This document shows, one piece after another, positions 53,967-61,706 of a DNA stretch of 64,000 bases (its first letter is position 1; every line of letters starts with the position of its first letter). The DNA is taken from NCBI RefSeq assembly GCF_011047135.1, contig NZ_CP049255.1, forward strand, positions 806,001 to 870,000. The letters are read 5' to 3'. The notes beneath the pieces were generated by a model. The model saw only the letters and a list, made by a program, of their open reading frames with translations. It was not told the DNA's origin and did no database searches. This DNA comes from Microbacterium endophyticum. GTDB taxonomy: Bacteria > Actinomycetota > Actinomycetes > Actinomycetales > Microbacteriaceae. The position numbers were made by a program, and so were the translations under genes.

Positions 53967-55493
53967 TCAGTCGGTCAGCGACGTGTCGCGGAAGCGAATA
54001 GCGGCATCCGCGCGCGTTTCGTAGCCGGTCACCGAGGGCGACCATGACTGAATAACCGACGGGTTGTAGAGGTAGATGTAGCTCACTTCGTCAGCGATGA
54101 TCGTCGCCGCGTCAGCATAGAGCTCAGCGCGCGCTGCCTGGTCGGTTTCGGTGCGACCGGCGTCCAGCAGCGAATCGACCTCGGTGTTCGAGTACTTCTG
54201 CGCGTTGCTCACACCGTCGGTGTGGTGCTGTGCGTAGTAGAAGTCATCGGGGTCGATGTTGCCGAGCCATCCCATCATCAACATGTCGAAGTTGCCGGAG
54301 TTCTGCTCGTCGAGCCAGGTCGAGAAGTCGGGCTGGCTGATCGTCACGTCGATGCCGAGGGGCTCGAGGTTCGCGGCGATGATCTGAGCGGCTGTCACCG
54401 TTTCGGGGTAGTCGCTCGTCGCGAGCATTTCGAGCGTGCCACCGGTGAAGCCGGCTTCGTCGAGCAGCGACTGGGCCTTGTCGAGGTCGGTGGAGTACTG
54501 GTCGTACTCGGTGTACCAAATGCTCTGCTCGGGAATCGCGAGCTGGTTTTCAGCGGCGGTACCGAAGCTCACGGCCTGCACGATCGCGTCGCGGTCGATT
54601 GCATACGCGATCGCTTGGCGCACCCGTACATCGTTCCACGGCTCGCGCGCCTCGTTGAGGGCGAGGTACCAGTAGTCGTTCGATGGCGTCATTCCGAGGG
54701 TGAGCTCGTCGGAGCTTTCGAGGTCGGTGACCTGCTGCGTGGGCACGACGTCGGTCCAGTCGATATCGCCGGCCTGCAGGGCTGCGAGTGCCGTGGACGG
54801 CTCCGAGATGAAGCGGTACTCGACACCGGCGAGTTCGGGGGCACCGCCCCAGTAGTCGGGGTTTGCCGTGAGCGTGATGTGGTCTCCGGTCACGTAGTCC
54901 TCGAGCGAGAACGGTCCGGTACCGATCGGGTCGGTGGTGATGTCTCCCGACTCGACGTTGTCTTGGCTGACGATCGCCATGCCCTTGAACCCGCCGAGGT
55001 TCGAGAGCAGGTTGGGGCTTGGCTGCCCCACGGTGATCACGACGGTGTCGTCGTCGGGGGCAGAGATGTCGGTGATGGCCGAGAAGCGCCAGGCGTTGGC
55101 GAGTTGTTCATCGATGATGCGGTTGTACGAGTAGACGACGTCGGCGCTGGTGAAGTCCGATCCGTCGTGAAATGTCACGCCGTCGCGCAGGTCGAAGGTC
55201 CAGGTGAGTTGGTCATCGCTCACTTCCCAGCTCTCGGCGAGCGCGGGCTGCATTTCGAGGTTCTCGTCGGGCTCGACGAGCGTGTCGAAGACATTCTCGA
55301 GTACTTCGAACGAAAAGTACGAGCTTGTACGCTGCGGGTCGAGCTGGTCGGGTTCGCCGCCGATCGCGGCGATGAGCGTCGAGCCGTCTGACGACGAGCC
55401 GTTGATGTCGACGCTTTCGCCGGCCGAGCACCCGGCAAGAGCGAGCATCGTTGCCGCTCCGGCGGCGATGCTCCAGGTGATGCGCTTGTTCAT
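53967..55493 (-). CDS. Peptide ABC transporter binding lipoprotein (DppA type)
   Basis: 508 residues. Signal with lipobox MLALAGC, then the SBP family 5 fold (AIGGEPDQLDPQRTSSYFSFEVLEN, LTWTFDLRDGVTFHDGSDFTSADVVYSY, WYLALNEAREPWNDVRVRQAIAYAID). Outer lipoprotein that captures peptides or other amides. First gene of the four-gene dpp-type operon and divergent from the DUF1028 gene. Confidence 0.92.
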   Translation of the reverse strand: MNKRITWSIAAGAATMLALAGCSAGESVDINGSSSDGSTLIAAIGGEPDQLDPQRTSSYFSFEVLENVFDTLVEPDENLEMQPALAESWEVSDDQLTWTFDLRDGVTFHDGSDFTSADVVYSYNRIIDEQLANAWRFSAITDISAPDDDTVVITVGQPSPNLLSNLGGFKGMAIVSQDNVESGDITTDPIGTGPFSLEDYVTGDHITLTANPDYWGGAPELAGVEYRFISEPSTALAALQAGDIDWTDVVPTQQVTDLESSDELTLGMTPSNDYWYLALNEAREPWNDVRVRQAIAYAIDRDAIVQAVSFGTAAENQLAIPEQSIWYTEYDQYSTDLDKAQSLLDEAGFTGGTLEMLATSDYPETVTAAQIIAANLEPLGIDVTISQPDFSTWLDEQNSGNFDMLMMGWLGNIDPDDFYYAQHHTDGVSNAQKYSNTEVDSLLDAGRTETDQAARAELYADAATIIADEVSYIYLYNPSVIQSWSPSVTGYETRADAAIRFRDTSLTD

Positions 55494-55510
55494 GATGAGC
55501 CAATCGGGTC

Positions 55511-55577
55511 TGTGATCACAGGTTCAGTATGTCGCAACCATCATTTTGCTGATGATTCGATCAGTATGTGCAACTAT
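55511..55577. promoter_or_regulatory. Candidate regulator sites between dpp operon and DUF1028 gene
   Basis: Palindrome TGTGATCACA at 55511-55520 and a near-direct repeat TCAGTATGT-GCAAC at 55524-55538 and 55561-55575 lie in the divergent promoter region. Could be bound by the nearby XRE-cupin regulator; position only. Confidence 0.4.
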
Positions 55578-55655
55578 TGACGCACCTGACAAGTCACCGG
55601 CGAAGATGAAACACGATCGTCACATTCGCCACCGGCATCCGTCGAGAGGATATTC

Positions 55656-56321
55656 GTGACATTCACCGTGCTCGCTCGCGATCGAGTCCATGGACTCATC
55701 GGGGCCGCAACGGCCAGCAAATCCTTGGCCGTGGGCAACGCGGTCATTGCGCTGCGCCCGGGCGTAGGTGCCGTCGCGAGCCAGGCCTGGACCAACGCCG
55801 CACTGCGCGGGCAGATGCTCGATGCGATGGCCGCGGGCGATTCGGCCAGCGAGGCGGTTGCGCGCGTGCACGAATGGGATGCCTCCCCCGAGTTTCGCCA
55901 GGTGGCCGCCCTCGACTGGACATCGGTGCCCGCCGCCGCCACTGGCGATGCCACGACCGCGTGGGCCGGGCACGCCGCCGTTGGCGACGTTGTTGTCGTC
56001 GGCAATCTCTTGGCCTCGGCCACAGTTCTCGGCGCGATGTCGGCCGAGATGGCCCGCCCCTGGCCCGCTGACGGTGGCGAAGATGATGCGGCGGCATTTG
56101 CACGGCGTCTCGTGCGTGCGCTGGTCGCCGCCGATGCGGCCGGTGGCGATGTACGCGGCCGGCAGAGCGCTGCGGTGCTCGTTGCACGCCAGGCCGATGC
56201 GGGGCCGATCAGCATTGATTTACGAGTCGACGACCACGCCGACCCCATGACAGAGCTTGATCGTCTGGTCTCGCTTCGCGCCACTGACCTGATGGAGCGT
56301 GTCAGCGCTCGAACGGAGTGA
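55656..56321 (+). CDS. DUF1028 family protein
   Basis: 221 residues. The N-terminus MTFTVLARDRVHGLIGAATASKSLAVGNAV, the GVGAVASQAWTN segment and AAGGDVRGRQSAAVLVA match DUF1028, a predicted Ntn-hydrolase-type fold of unknown activity often encoded beside peptide transporters. GTG at 55656 has GAGAGGA upstream. Divergent from the dpp-type operon; its 3' end overlaps the convergent XRE gene by 20 bases. Confidence 0.85.
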   Translation: MTFTVLARDRVHGLIGAATASKSLAVGNAVIALRPGVGAVASQAWTNAALRGQMLDAMAAGDSASEAVARVHEWDASPEFRQVAALDWTSVPAAATGDATTAWAGHAAVGDVVVVGNLLASATVLGAMSAEMARPWPADGGEDDAAAFARRLVRALVAADAAGGDVRGRQSAAVLVARQADAGPISIDLRVDDHADPMTELDRLVSLRATDLMERVSARTE

Positions 56322-56904
56322 CGGCGCCGAGTACGACAGTCTCGCTGTCGTGGCCATTGGCCCACCAGTGCGAGGTAGAGCAGCTGTAGCTCACGGTATC
56401 GCCGGCGTGCAGTTCGACGCGTTGGTCGCCGTGCACGACGATGAGCACGCCCAATTCCACCGTCACGCATTCAGTGCCGATGTGGCGAAAGGGTTGTTCT
56501 TCGTTCGAGAATCCGGCGGGCAGCGTCGATTTGATGAGCTGCAGCATCGATTCGCCGCGCGGAGTAAGTAGTTCACGCACCACGCGCTGGGCGGCTGGGG
56601 TGTCGGGTGGCACGGGCAGCAGGTGACGGCGGGCCGCGGGTACCACGGCGAGGTCGGCGGCGGGTTCGTCGAGCAGTTGGCTTGCGGGCACACCGAGTGC
56701 ACCGGCTAGTCGCTGCAGCGATTGCAGCGACGGATTGCCGAGGCCTCGTTCGAGTTGGCTGATGAGGCCGAAGCTCACACCGGCACGTTTCGAGAGGGCG
56801 TCAACCGAGAGTTCGAGGCGCTTCCGGGCCGCACGAACAGCGGCCCCGAGGGCTTCAACCGCCCGGCCGTCCTCGCTCTCGTCACGTTCAGACACGTGCT
56901 TCAC
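56302..56904 (-). CDS. XRE-family regulator with C-terminal cupin
   Basis: 200 residues. N-terminal Cro/C1 helix-turn-helix (VRAARKRLELSVDALSKRAGVSFGLISQLERG), then a cupin sensor domain (HIGTECVTVELGVLIVVHGDQRVELHAGDTVSY). This XRE-cupin layout is used by regulators that sense small amines or amides. Next to the dpp-type operon and amidohydrolase, so it is a good candidate for their regulator. Overlaps DUF1028 gene 3' ends. Confidence 0.88.
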   Translation of the reverse strand: MKHVSERDESEDGRAVEALGAAVRAARKRLELSVDALSKRAGVSFGLISQLERGLGNPSLQSLQRLAGALGVPASQLLDEPAADLAVVPAARRHLLPVPPDTPAAQRVVRELLTPRGESMLQLIKSTLPAGFSNEEQPFRHIGTECVTVELGVLIVVHGDQRVELHAGDTVSYSCSTSHWWANGHDSETVVLGAVTPFER

Positions 56905-56958
56905 CCTATCGGCGCGTCAGTATGGTGGAGGTTCACCCACCCCATCAGAGGCGCACTA

Positions 56959-57630
56959 GTGAGCACGATTCATACCGGCAGCAGAATTTCACTGCGCCCG
57001 TCTCTTCGCGCGCAGAGCTGGTCTTTCATGATCGGTTCGGCGTTTTTCGCGTTCGGTTCGGCACCGTTTTTCGCCGCATGGATGCCGTCGGCACTTGCCA
57101 ATTCGTCGTACTTTGTCGGCGCGATCTTTTTCACGGTTGCGGCCGGCATGCAGCTTCTTCTCACCGGCTCGCCTAACCGTGCGGCGCAAGATGAGCAGCC
57201 CACAGCCGCCGGCATCGTTGTGCGCGCGATGTGGTTGTCGGCCGCGGTGCAGCTCATCGGCACAGTGTTGTTCAACGCCAGCACGGGCGCTGCCCTCCAA
57301 GCTTCAACGGTCACCGCCGAACGCGACTACGTGTGGGCTCCGGATGCCGCGGGCTCGCTGGCCTTCCTTCTCAGCAGCCTGCTGGCCCTGGTGCCGCTTG
57401 TGCGCGAGCGCGAGCTGTGGGCGCCGCGTGACACCGCATGGTGGAGCACTCTCCTCAACCTGGGCGGGTCGGTGGCCTTCGGCGTCTCGGCTGTCGCTGC
57501 GATCGTCACGTCAACGGGCGGCGTGCGAAACGCCACGCTTGCGGGCAACTCAACTTTTATCGGCGCACTCTGCTTCTTCATCGCCGCCGCCGTGCTCCTG
57601 CCGTCGGCGCGCAAGAGGCGTGCCGGCTGA
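56959..57630 (+). CDS. YrhK-like integral membrane protein, hypothetical
   Basis: 223 residues, about five membrane helices. Two segments (WSFMIGSAFFAFGSAPFFA plus SSYFVGAIFFTVAAGMQ; then TAWWSTLLNLGGSVAFGVSAVAA plus STFIGALCFFIAAAVLL) resemble YrhK-like repeats. No catalytic residues are seen. GTG at 56959 is preferred; the frame is open into the XRE gene. Function unknown. Confidence 0.7.
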   Translation: MSTIHTGSRISLRPSLRAQSWSFMIGSAFFAFGSAPFFAAWMPSALANSSYFVGAIFFTVAAGMQLLLTGSPNRAAQDEQPTAAGIVVRAMWLSAAVQLIGTVLFNASTGAALQASTVTAERDYVWAPDAAGSLAFLLSSLLALVPLVRERELWAPRDTAWWSTLLNLGGSVAFGVSAVAAIVTSTGGVRNATLAGNSTFIGALCFFIAAAVLLPSARKRRAG

Positions 57631-57631
57631 G

Positions 57632-58972
57632 CTAACCCCGCGCGTGCACGACCGCGCCACGCGCGAAGACCATACGGATGTCGTCTGCCCGCGACCGCAA
57701 CACAATCCCCGTTGCCGCGTCGACCCCGGGCCGCCACCACGGGCCCGAAGTGTCGACGAGCACGAGGTCGGCGTCTTTGCCGACTTCGATCGAGCCGATG
57801 CTGTCGTCGAGCCCGAGCACGCGTGCACCTTCGACGGTGGCGACGGCCAAGGCATCCGCTGCCGTGAGGCGTGATGAGCCACTACCCGCCGACCGGTCGA
57901 ACGCGAGCGCGTGCCGCATCTCGCCGACCATGTCGGTCGTCGTGTTGAGCGACGCGTTGTCGAGCCCGAAGCCGACAGTCACGCCCGAGGCGCGCAGCTC
58001 CCCCAGGGCACTGTGTGACCCGCCGCCGAACATCGTCGATGCAGCGCAGTGCGCAGCTCCGACTCCCCCCGCGGCGAGCGCATCACGCTCAGCCGAGTCA
58101 GTAAACGTCAGGTGCGCACCCACCGTGCGCCCCGCATAAACCCCAAGCCGTTCGAGGCGCGCGATCGCCCGCTCGCCATCGACGCCGGCATCTCCCGGCT
58201 CCGAAGCGCACAGGTGCGTCGTGAAACCCTGGCCCACGTTCGCCGCGATGGCAGCGAGCCCGCGCAACAGCTCGTCACTTGCCATTTCGGGCAGTTCGGC
58301 GCTCGTCCACACCGGAACCCGAGAGCTCGACAGCGACGTAGCCCACCGGGCGAACTCGAGCACGTCGGCTGTTGCGCCATAGAGCCGCTCGGCAGCAAAC
58401 CCCACCCGCAACGACTCCGCAGCCGCAGCAAGGGCAGGACCCCAGGCGGAGGGCACGGCATCCGACACCATCGGAGCCACGATCCACCGCAACCCGCTCT
58501 GTTCGGCGACCGCGAGTGTGGTCTCGAGCGCCGCGCGCGAACGCGCAGACCCGGCATCTCCCACACCCCAGCAGTCGAGCACCGTCGTGATTCCGGCCCG
58601 CCGCAGGTCGCCCGCGGCGAGGGTCGCAGCTGTTCCCACATCGTCGTTCGACAGCCCGAGCACGCTCTCGTAGTACACACGAAACAGCCAGTCGAAGAAC
58701 TCCCGGGCTTCGCCTGCCTCACCGCGCGCGAGGGTATCCGCTGTGTGCTGGTGCACGCTCACAAACCCCGGATGCACGATCCCCCCACCGGCCGAGACCC
58801 ACTGTTCCGCGTGTACACCATCGGGCACAGGCCCCGCAGCAACCGCAGCGATGAGCCCGTCCGAAATCCCGATCCACCCCGACACGACGTCGCGCGCGGG
58901 GTTCATGGTTACGACCGTCGCGTCAGCAATAACGGTGTCGAAAACCCTACGGATGCCCAGCTCGTCGCTCAT
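57632..58972 (-). CDS. Amidohydrolase (cytosine deaminase/chlorohydrolase-like)
   Basis: 446 residues of the metal-dependent hydrolase superfamily. Metal site HQH in HPGFVSVHQHTADTLARG (near residue 75), His in FTTHLCASE, His in GVGAAHCAAST and Asp in GFGLDNASLN; the C-terminal barrel end reads SIGSIEVGKDADLVLVD. The pattern fits subtype III amino- or amidohydrolases acting on a cyclic or aromatic amine. The first 11 bases of the gene lie inside the 55-base direct repeat. ATG at 58972. Confidence 0.85.
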   Translation of the reverse strand: MSDELGIRRVFDTVIADATVVTMNPARDVVSGWIGISDGLIAAVAAGPVPDGVHAEQWVSAGGGIVHPGFVSVHQHTADTLARGEAGEAREFFDWLFRVYYESVLGLSNDDVGTAATLAAGDLRRAGITTVLDCWGVGDAGSARSRAALETTLAVAEQSGLRWIVAPMVSDAVPSAWGPALAAAAESLRVGFAAERLYGATADVLEFARWATSLSSSRVPVWTSAELPEMASDELLRGLAAIAANVGQGFTTHLCASEPGDAGVDGERAIARLERLGVYAGRTVGAHLTFTDSAERDALAAGGVGAAHCAASTMFGGGSHSALGELRASGVTVGFGLDNASLNTTTDMVGEMRHALAFDRSAGSGSSRLTAADALAVATVEGARVLGLDDSIGSIEVGKDADLVLVDTSGPWWRPGVDAATGIVLRSRADDIRMVFARGAVVHARG

Positions 58973-59016
58973 TCACCGCACGCTACGCGCTCCCCGTTTC
59001 GCCACGGTTACCGCAG
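58962..59016. repeat. Direct repeat, left end of RelA/SpoT cassette
   Basis: 55 bases matching 60209-60263 at 53 positions. It carries the first 11 bases of the amidohydrolase gene and its upstream region. The copies bracket the RelA/SpoT and 73-residue genes. Confidence 0.9.
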
Positions 59017-59071
59017 AAGTAGCTAGCCCAGGTGGTGCGCCCGCTGAAGAGCGCTCCGAGCAAACCGGCTT

Positions 59072-59293
59072 TTACGCGCTTAAGCGATCACGCTCGAAAT
59101 AGCGCGCGTGGGTGCGGTGCACAGTTTCGATCGAGTCGCTGTTGAGAGACACGATTTCCCAGCCATCATCCGCTCGGTTCTGTTCCAGCTGAAGGCGGTA
59201 GCGCAGTGCTTCGCGGTGACCATCCGGCCCGGCAAAACTGTGAACGTGACGTTCGCCACTCAAACGGTTGTACTCGATAACAAATCCGGCCAC
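59072..59293 (-). CDS. Small partner protein of RelA/SpoT gene, hypothetical
   Basis: 73 residues, no membrane segment. GTG at 59293 gives MAGFVIEYNRLSGERHVHSF; AAGGAG lies just upstream. A longer frame to 59377 overlaps the upstream gene and is rejected. The sequence is charged (REALRYRLQLEQ, ARYFERDRL) with one probable helix between beta strands. It starts four bases after the RelA/SpoT stop codon, so the two are co-translated. A partner, antitoxin or modulator role is suggested by the arrangement alone; the family is not known to me. Confidence 0.65.
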   Translation of the reverse strand: MAGFVIEYNRLSGERHVHSFAGPDGHREALRYRLQLEQNRADDGWEIVSLNSDSIETVHRTHARYFERDRLSA

Positions 59294-59297
59294 GACT

Positions 59298-60125
59298 TCA
59301 GACTCCTTCCGAGCCTCGTTGTCCTTCACGAAATGTCTTGCGCAACATCTCCAGCCCATTCTGGAGTTCTTGCTCATTTCTCAAATTTCGTGCCTTCAAC
59401 GTTTCTACTCTACGGGCTACGTCACGGTACTGTGCGCGGGTTCTCACGATGATGGGCGTTTCTTCTAAGTTCAACTCAAGCAGGGAAATTTCGTTCCGGT
59501 CTTTTTCGATTTGAGAAATGCGCAGCTCCGAGACGGCTCGCAAAGAGCGCACGATTTTCTTTTCAATTGGGTCTGCGGGAAGTGCGTCGTACCGAATCTG
59601 TCGACCGTAGAGGTCGGCGGCCACCTCGTACATGTTCGCCCAGTCACCCTGGAGGTGTGTGCGTACCTGTACTTCTACCCGCGCTTCGAGCTTCAGCCAG
59701 ATGTGAACCGCTCGATACCCGCTGTGTGGCGTGGCGCGCATGTCTCGTACGCAGTCATCGAGCTTGTGTTCGAAACGACCCGTGATCGCGTTTACTACCG
59801 CGTCTTGTTCGTCAAGAGTCATTTCCGCTTCAAAGCGAACGCCAGCAACGTCCTGCACACTTGGCAACGGGGTGTCGGTGTCTCTATTGAGCTTCTGACG
59901 AAGCGTGTCGAGGGTCTTAGGTCGCGAAGTGACTTCAAAGGGTCGCTCACCAAGGATTGGGGTCCAGTCCAGCGTCGAGACTACGAATTGAACGTGCTCA
60001 GCCAGATCGTTGTACCAAAGCATGACGGCACCATACGAGGGGAGTCCCTGCTCCGGCGTCGTGCCGTCGCGAATGTGTCGACTCAGCCGTTTCAGCTGAT
60101 TCTTTGACCACGGCAGCGGCTCCAT
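59298..60125 (-). CDS. RelA/SpoT synthetase-domain protein (small alarmone synthetase-like)
   Basis: 275 residues. Residues about 35-180 form the RelA/SpoT nucleotidyltransferase fold: RPKTLDTLRQKL (67-79, ATP side), VQDVAGVRF (90-98), HSGYRAVHIWLKL (134-146, GYR plus His), VEVQVRTHLQGDWANMYE (150-167, the E-x-Q-x-R-T block). No HD hydrolase or TGS/ACT domains, so it is a stand-alone synthetase type. Residues about 195-270 are a highly charged helical segment, likely a coiled coil. Visible G+C is lower than in neighbours. Could make (p)ppGpp or another pyrophosphorylated product, or be a toxSAS-type toxin. Lies with its partner between 55-base repeats. Confidence 0.82.
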   Translation of the reverse strand: MEPLPWSKNQLKRLSRHIRDGTTPEQGLPSYGAVMLWYNDLAEHVQFVVSTLDWTPILGERPFEVTSRPKTLDTLRQKLNRDTDTPLPSVQDVAGVRFEAEMTLDEQDAVVNAITGRFEHKLDDCVRDMRATPHSGYRAVHIWLKLEARVEVQVRTHLQGDWANMYEVAADLYGRQIRYDALPADPIEKKIVRSLRAVSELRISQIEKDRNEISLLELNLEETPIIVRTRAQYRDVARRVETLKARNLRNEQELQNGLEMLRKTFREGQRGSEGV

Positions 60126-60156
60126 GACCGAAGCGTACCGAAGACAGCCCTTCGCA

Positions 60157-60219
60157 TTAGTTCGCCGGAAACCCGATCAGCCTATTCACGTTCTGAAGTC
60201 CGCGTTCGTCGTCGCTCAT
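60157..60219 (-). pseudogene. 20-codon remnant with amidohydrolase gene start
   Basis: The right-hand repeat holds a second copy of the amidohydrolase ATG and next codons. From ATG at 60219 it reads MSDDERGLQNVNRLIGFPAN and stops at 60157, losing the gene after 11 bases. Consistent with displacement of the gene start by inserted DNA. Confidence 0.65.
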
Positions 60220-60263
60220 TCACCGCACGCTACGCGCTCCCCGTTTCACCGCGGTTACCGCAG
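60209..60263. repeat. Direct repeat, right end of RelA/SpoT cassette
   Basis: Second copy of the 55-base block (two mismatches with 58962-59016). It lies between the hsp20 terminator and the RelA/SpoT gene. Confidence 0.9.
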
Positions 60264-60283
60264 CGCCCTGCACGCCGTGCCGC

Positions 60284-60330
60284 AAAAAGGCGTGGGGTGA
60301 AGCCCGACGAACGGACTCCACCCCACGCGG
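60284..60330 (-). terminator. Terminator of hsp20 gene
   Basis: On the minus strand GCGTGGGGTGGAG and CACCCCACGC pair, followed by a T run (AAAAAGG on the plus strand). Located 14-60 bases after the hsp20 stop. Confidence 0.8.
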
Positions 60331-60343
60331 GATGAGCACTGGG

Positions 60344-60778
60344 TTAACTTGCGATGGTTTTCTGCTTCTCAGCCCCGGCGTTCTGCGAGTGCACAGCGAT
60401 CTTTCGCGGCTTTGCTTTCTCGCTCACCGGAATGATCACGCTGAGCACCCCGTTGTCATACGACGCTGAGATGCCGGCGGTGTCGACGCCCTCGCCGATG
60501 CTGAACTGACGCAGGTAGCTGCCAGCGGGTCGCTCCTGCGCAAGCCACTTGGCGCCGTCGGCCGAACCGACCGTCCGCTGCGCGCGGATGGTGAGCAGCT
60601 GACCGTCAACGTCAACGTCGACCGAGCCCGGGTCGACGCCTGGCAGATCCGCGTTCAGCACATAGTGATCCTGGTCTCGGTAGAGATCCACGGGCATCAC
60701 TCGGGGCCCCGAACGTGCCTGAAGCAGGCCAGACGCGAGGCGGTCCAGCTCGCTGAAAGGATCAAAAGACATAGCCAT
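60344..60778 (-). CDS. Hsp20/alpha-crystallin family small heat-shock protein
   Basis: 144 residues. Alpha-crystallin domain from about residue 35 (MPVDLYRDQDHYVLNADLPGVDPGSVDVDVDGQLLTIRAQR) with the conserved GVLSVIIP strand near the C-terminus. ATP-independent holdase that binds unfolding proteins as oligomers. The promoter region contains both an HspR (HAIR) and an HrcA (CIRCE) operator. Monocistronic with its own terminator. Confidence 0.93.
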   Translation of the reverse strand: MAMSFDPFSELDRLASGLLQARSGPRVMPVDLYRDQDHYVLNADLPGVDPGSVDVDVDGQLLTIRAQRTVGSADGAKWLAQERPAGSYLRQFSIGEGVDTAGISASYDNGVLSVIIPVSEKAKPRKIAVHSQNAGAEKQKTIAS

Positions 60779-60807
60779 GATGAATCAATCTCCTTCCGAA
60801 TCGAAGA

Positions 60808-60828
60808 CTTGAGTGCTCATCACTCAAG
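60808..60828. promoter_or_regulatory. HAIR element (HspR operator)
   Basis: CTTGAGT-N7-ACTCAAG, a perfect match to the HspR-associated inverted repeat, 30 bases before the hsp20 start. Confidence 0.88.
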
Positions 60829-60838
60829 TACGAATAAT

Positions 60839-60865
60839 TTAGCACTCTCACCATTAGAGTGCTAA
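60839..60865. promoter_or_regulatory. CIRCE element (HrcA operator)
   Basis: TTAGCACTC-N9-GAGTGCTAA, a perfect CIRCE, 11 bases upstream of the HAIR. Together they predict double heat-shock control. Confidence 0.9.
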
Positions 60866-60911
60866 GTGCCAAAAGCTCAAAATTTCCTGAGTTTTACGCC
60901 GGAATTCCGGG

Positions 60912-61706
60912 CTACCGCACCCCATACAAAACATGGTCATCGAGGTACTGCCACACGGTACCTACCTGCGCAAAGCCGGCACTCCGCAGCGTCTCCAGGT
61001 GAAAGCCCAGCGTCACTTTCAGTGGCGGTTCGTGGAGTTCACTCCCCCACACGGCATCGCGCGCGGCAAGCTCCGTGCCGTACGCACCCGATGCCGCCAC
61101 GGCATCCCACCATTCGTCCCACGTGTCGACACCCGCGCCAAACGTGTCGCGCTGCATATCGGCGTCGTCGCTCAGCGCGAAGGCGCGCATGGCCGGCTCG
61201 CTCACGGCGTCGTAGCTCAGGTGGTCGCCGTTCAGCACGATTCCGCCCGGTCGCGCGAGACCCGAAAGCGCGAAGTACACGCGCACCAGCGCATCGGGGC
61301 TCAGCCAGTGCAGTGCCGTCGAGCTCACAACAGCATCGAACTCACCCGCAACAATCGCCGGATGCCTCACCCACACATCCGAGTCGAGGTCGATCTGTGC
61401 CACCTCAACGCGGGCGTCTCCAGCCCATGCGTCGCGCGCGAGCGCCAACAGGGCGGGGTCTTTGTCTGCGATCACCACATGTGCCGTCGGCACGTGTTCG
61501 AGCACCGCTGCCCCGAGAGACCCGGCCCCGCCCGCAAGATCCAACACGCGCGGCTCGGCCACCCCGGCGCACACGTGGGCCACAGTGCGCCCGATCGTGT
61601 CAAAGCGCTCAGCGCGCCGACGAATGTATCCGGTCTGTTGCGCATCCCAGCGCGCGATCACCTCGCGGGCAACCAAAGCCCGATCAACCGTTGTGTTCTC
61701 ACTCAT
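60912..61706 (-). CDS. Class I SAM-dependent methyltransferase
   Basis: 264 residues. SAM-binding loop VLDLAGGAGSLGAAV (motif I), ADKDPALL (acidic end of strand 2) and FDAVVSSTALHWL. The TGA of the ATPase gene overlaps the ATG at 61706 (TGATG), so it is in the ABC operon. Substrate is unknown; methylation of a metal-chelating molecule or a tetrapyrrole is conceivable only from context. A TTG at 61709 is a possible start. Confidence 0.8.
   Translation of the reverse strand: MSENTTVDRALVAREVIARWDAQQTGYIRRRAERFDTIGRTVAHVCAGVAEPRVLDLAGGAGSLGAAVLEHVPTAHVVIADKDPALLALARDAWAGDARVEVAQIDLDSDVWVRHPAIVAGEFDAVVSSTALHWLSPDALVRVYFALSGLARPGGIVLNGDHLSYDAVSEPAMRAFALSDDADMQRDTFGAGVDTWDEWWDAVAASGAYGTELAARDAVWGSELHEPPLKVTLGFHLETLRSAGFAQVGTVWQYLDDHVLYGVR

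Noticed and set aside
54222..55391. 389-codon plus-strand frame opposite the dppA-like gene
   Set aside because: Antisense shadow; the minus-strand lipoprotein is unambiguous.
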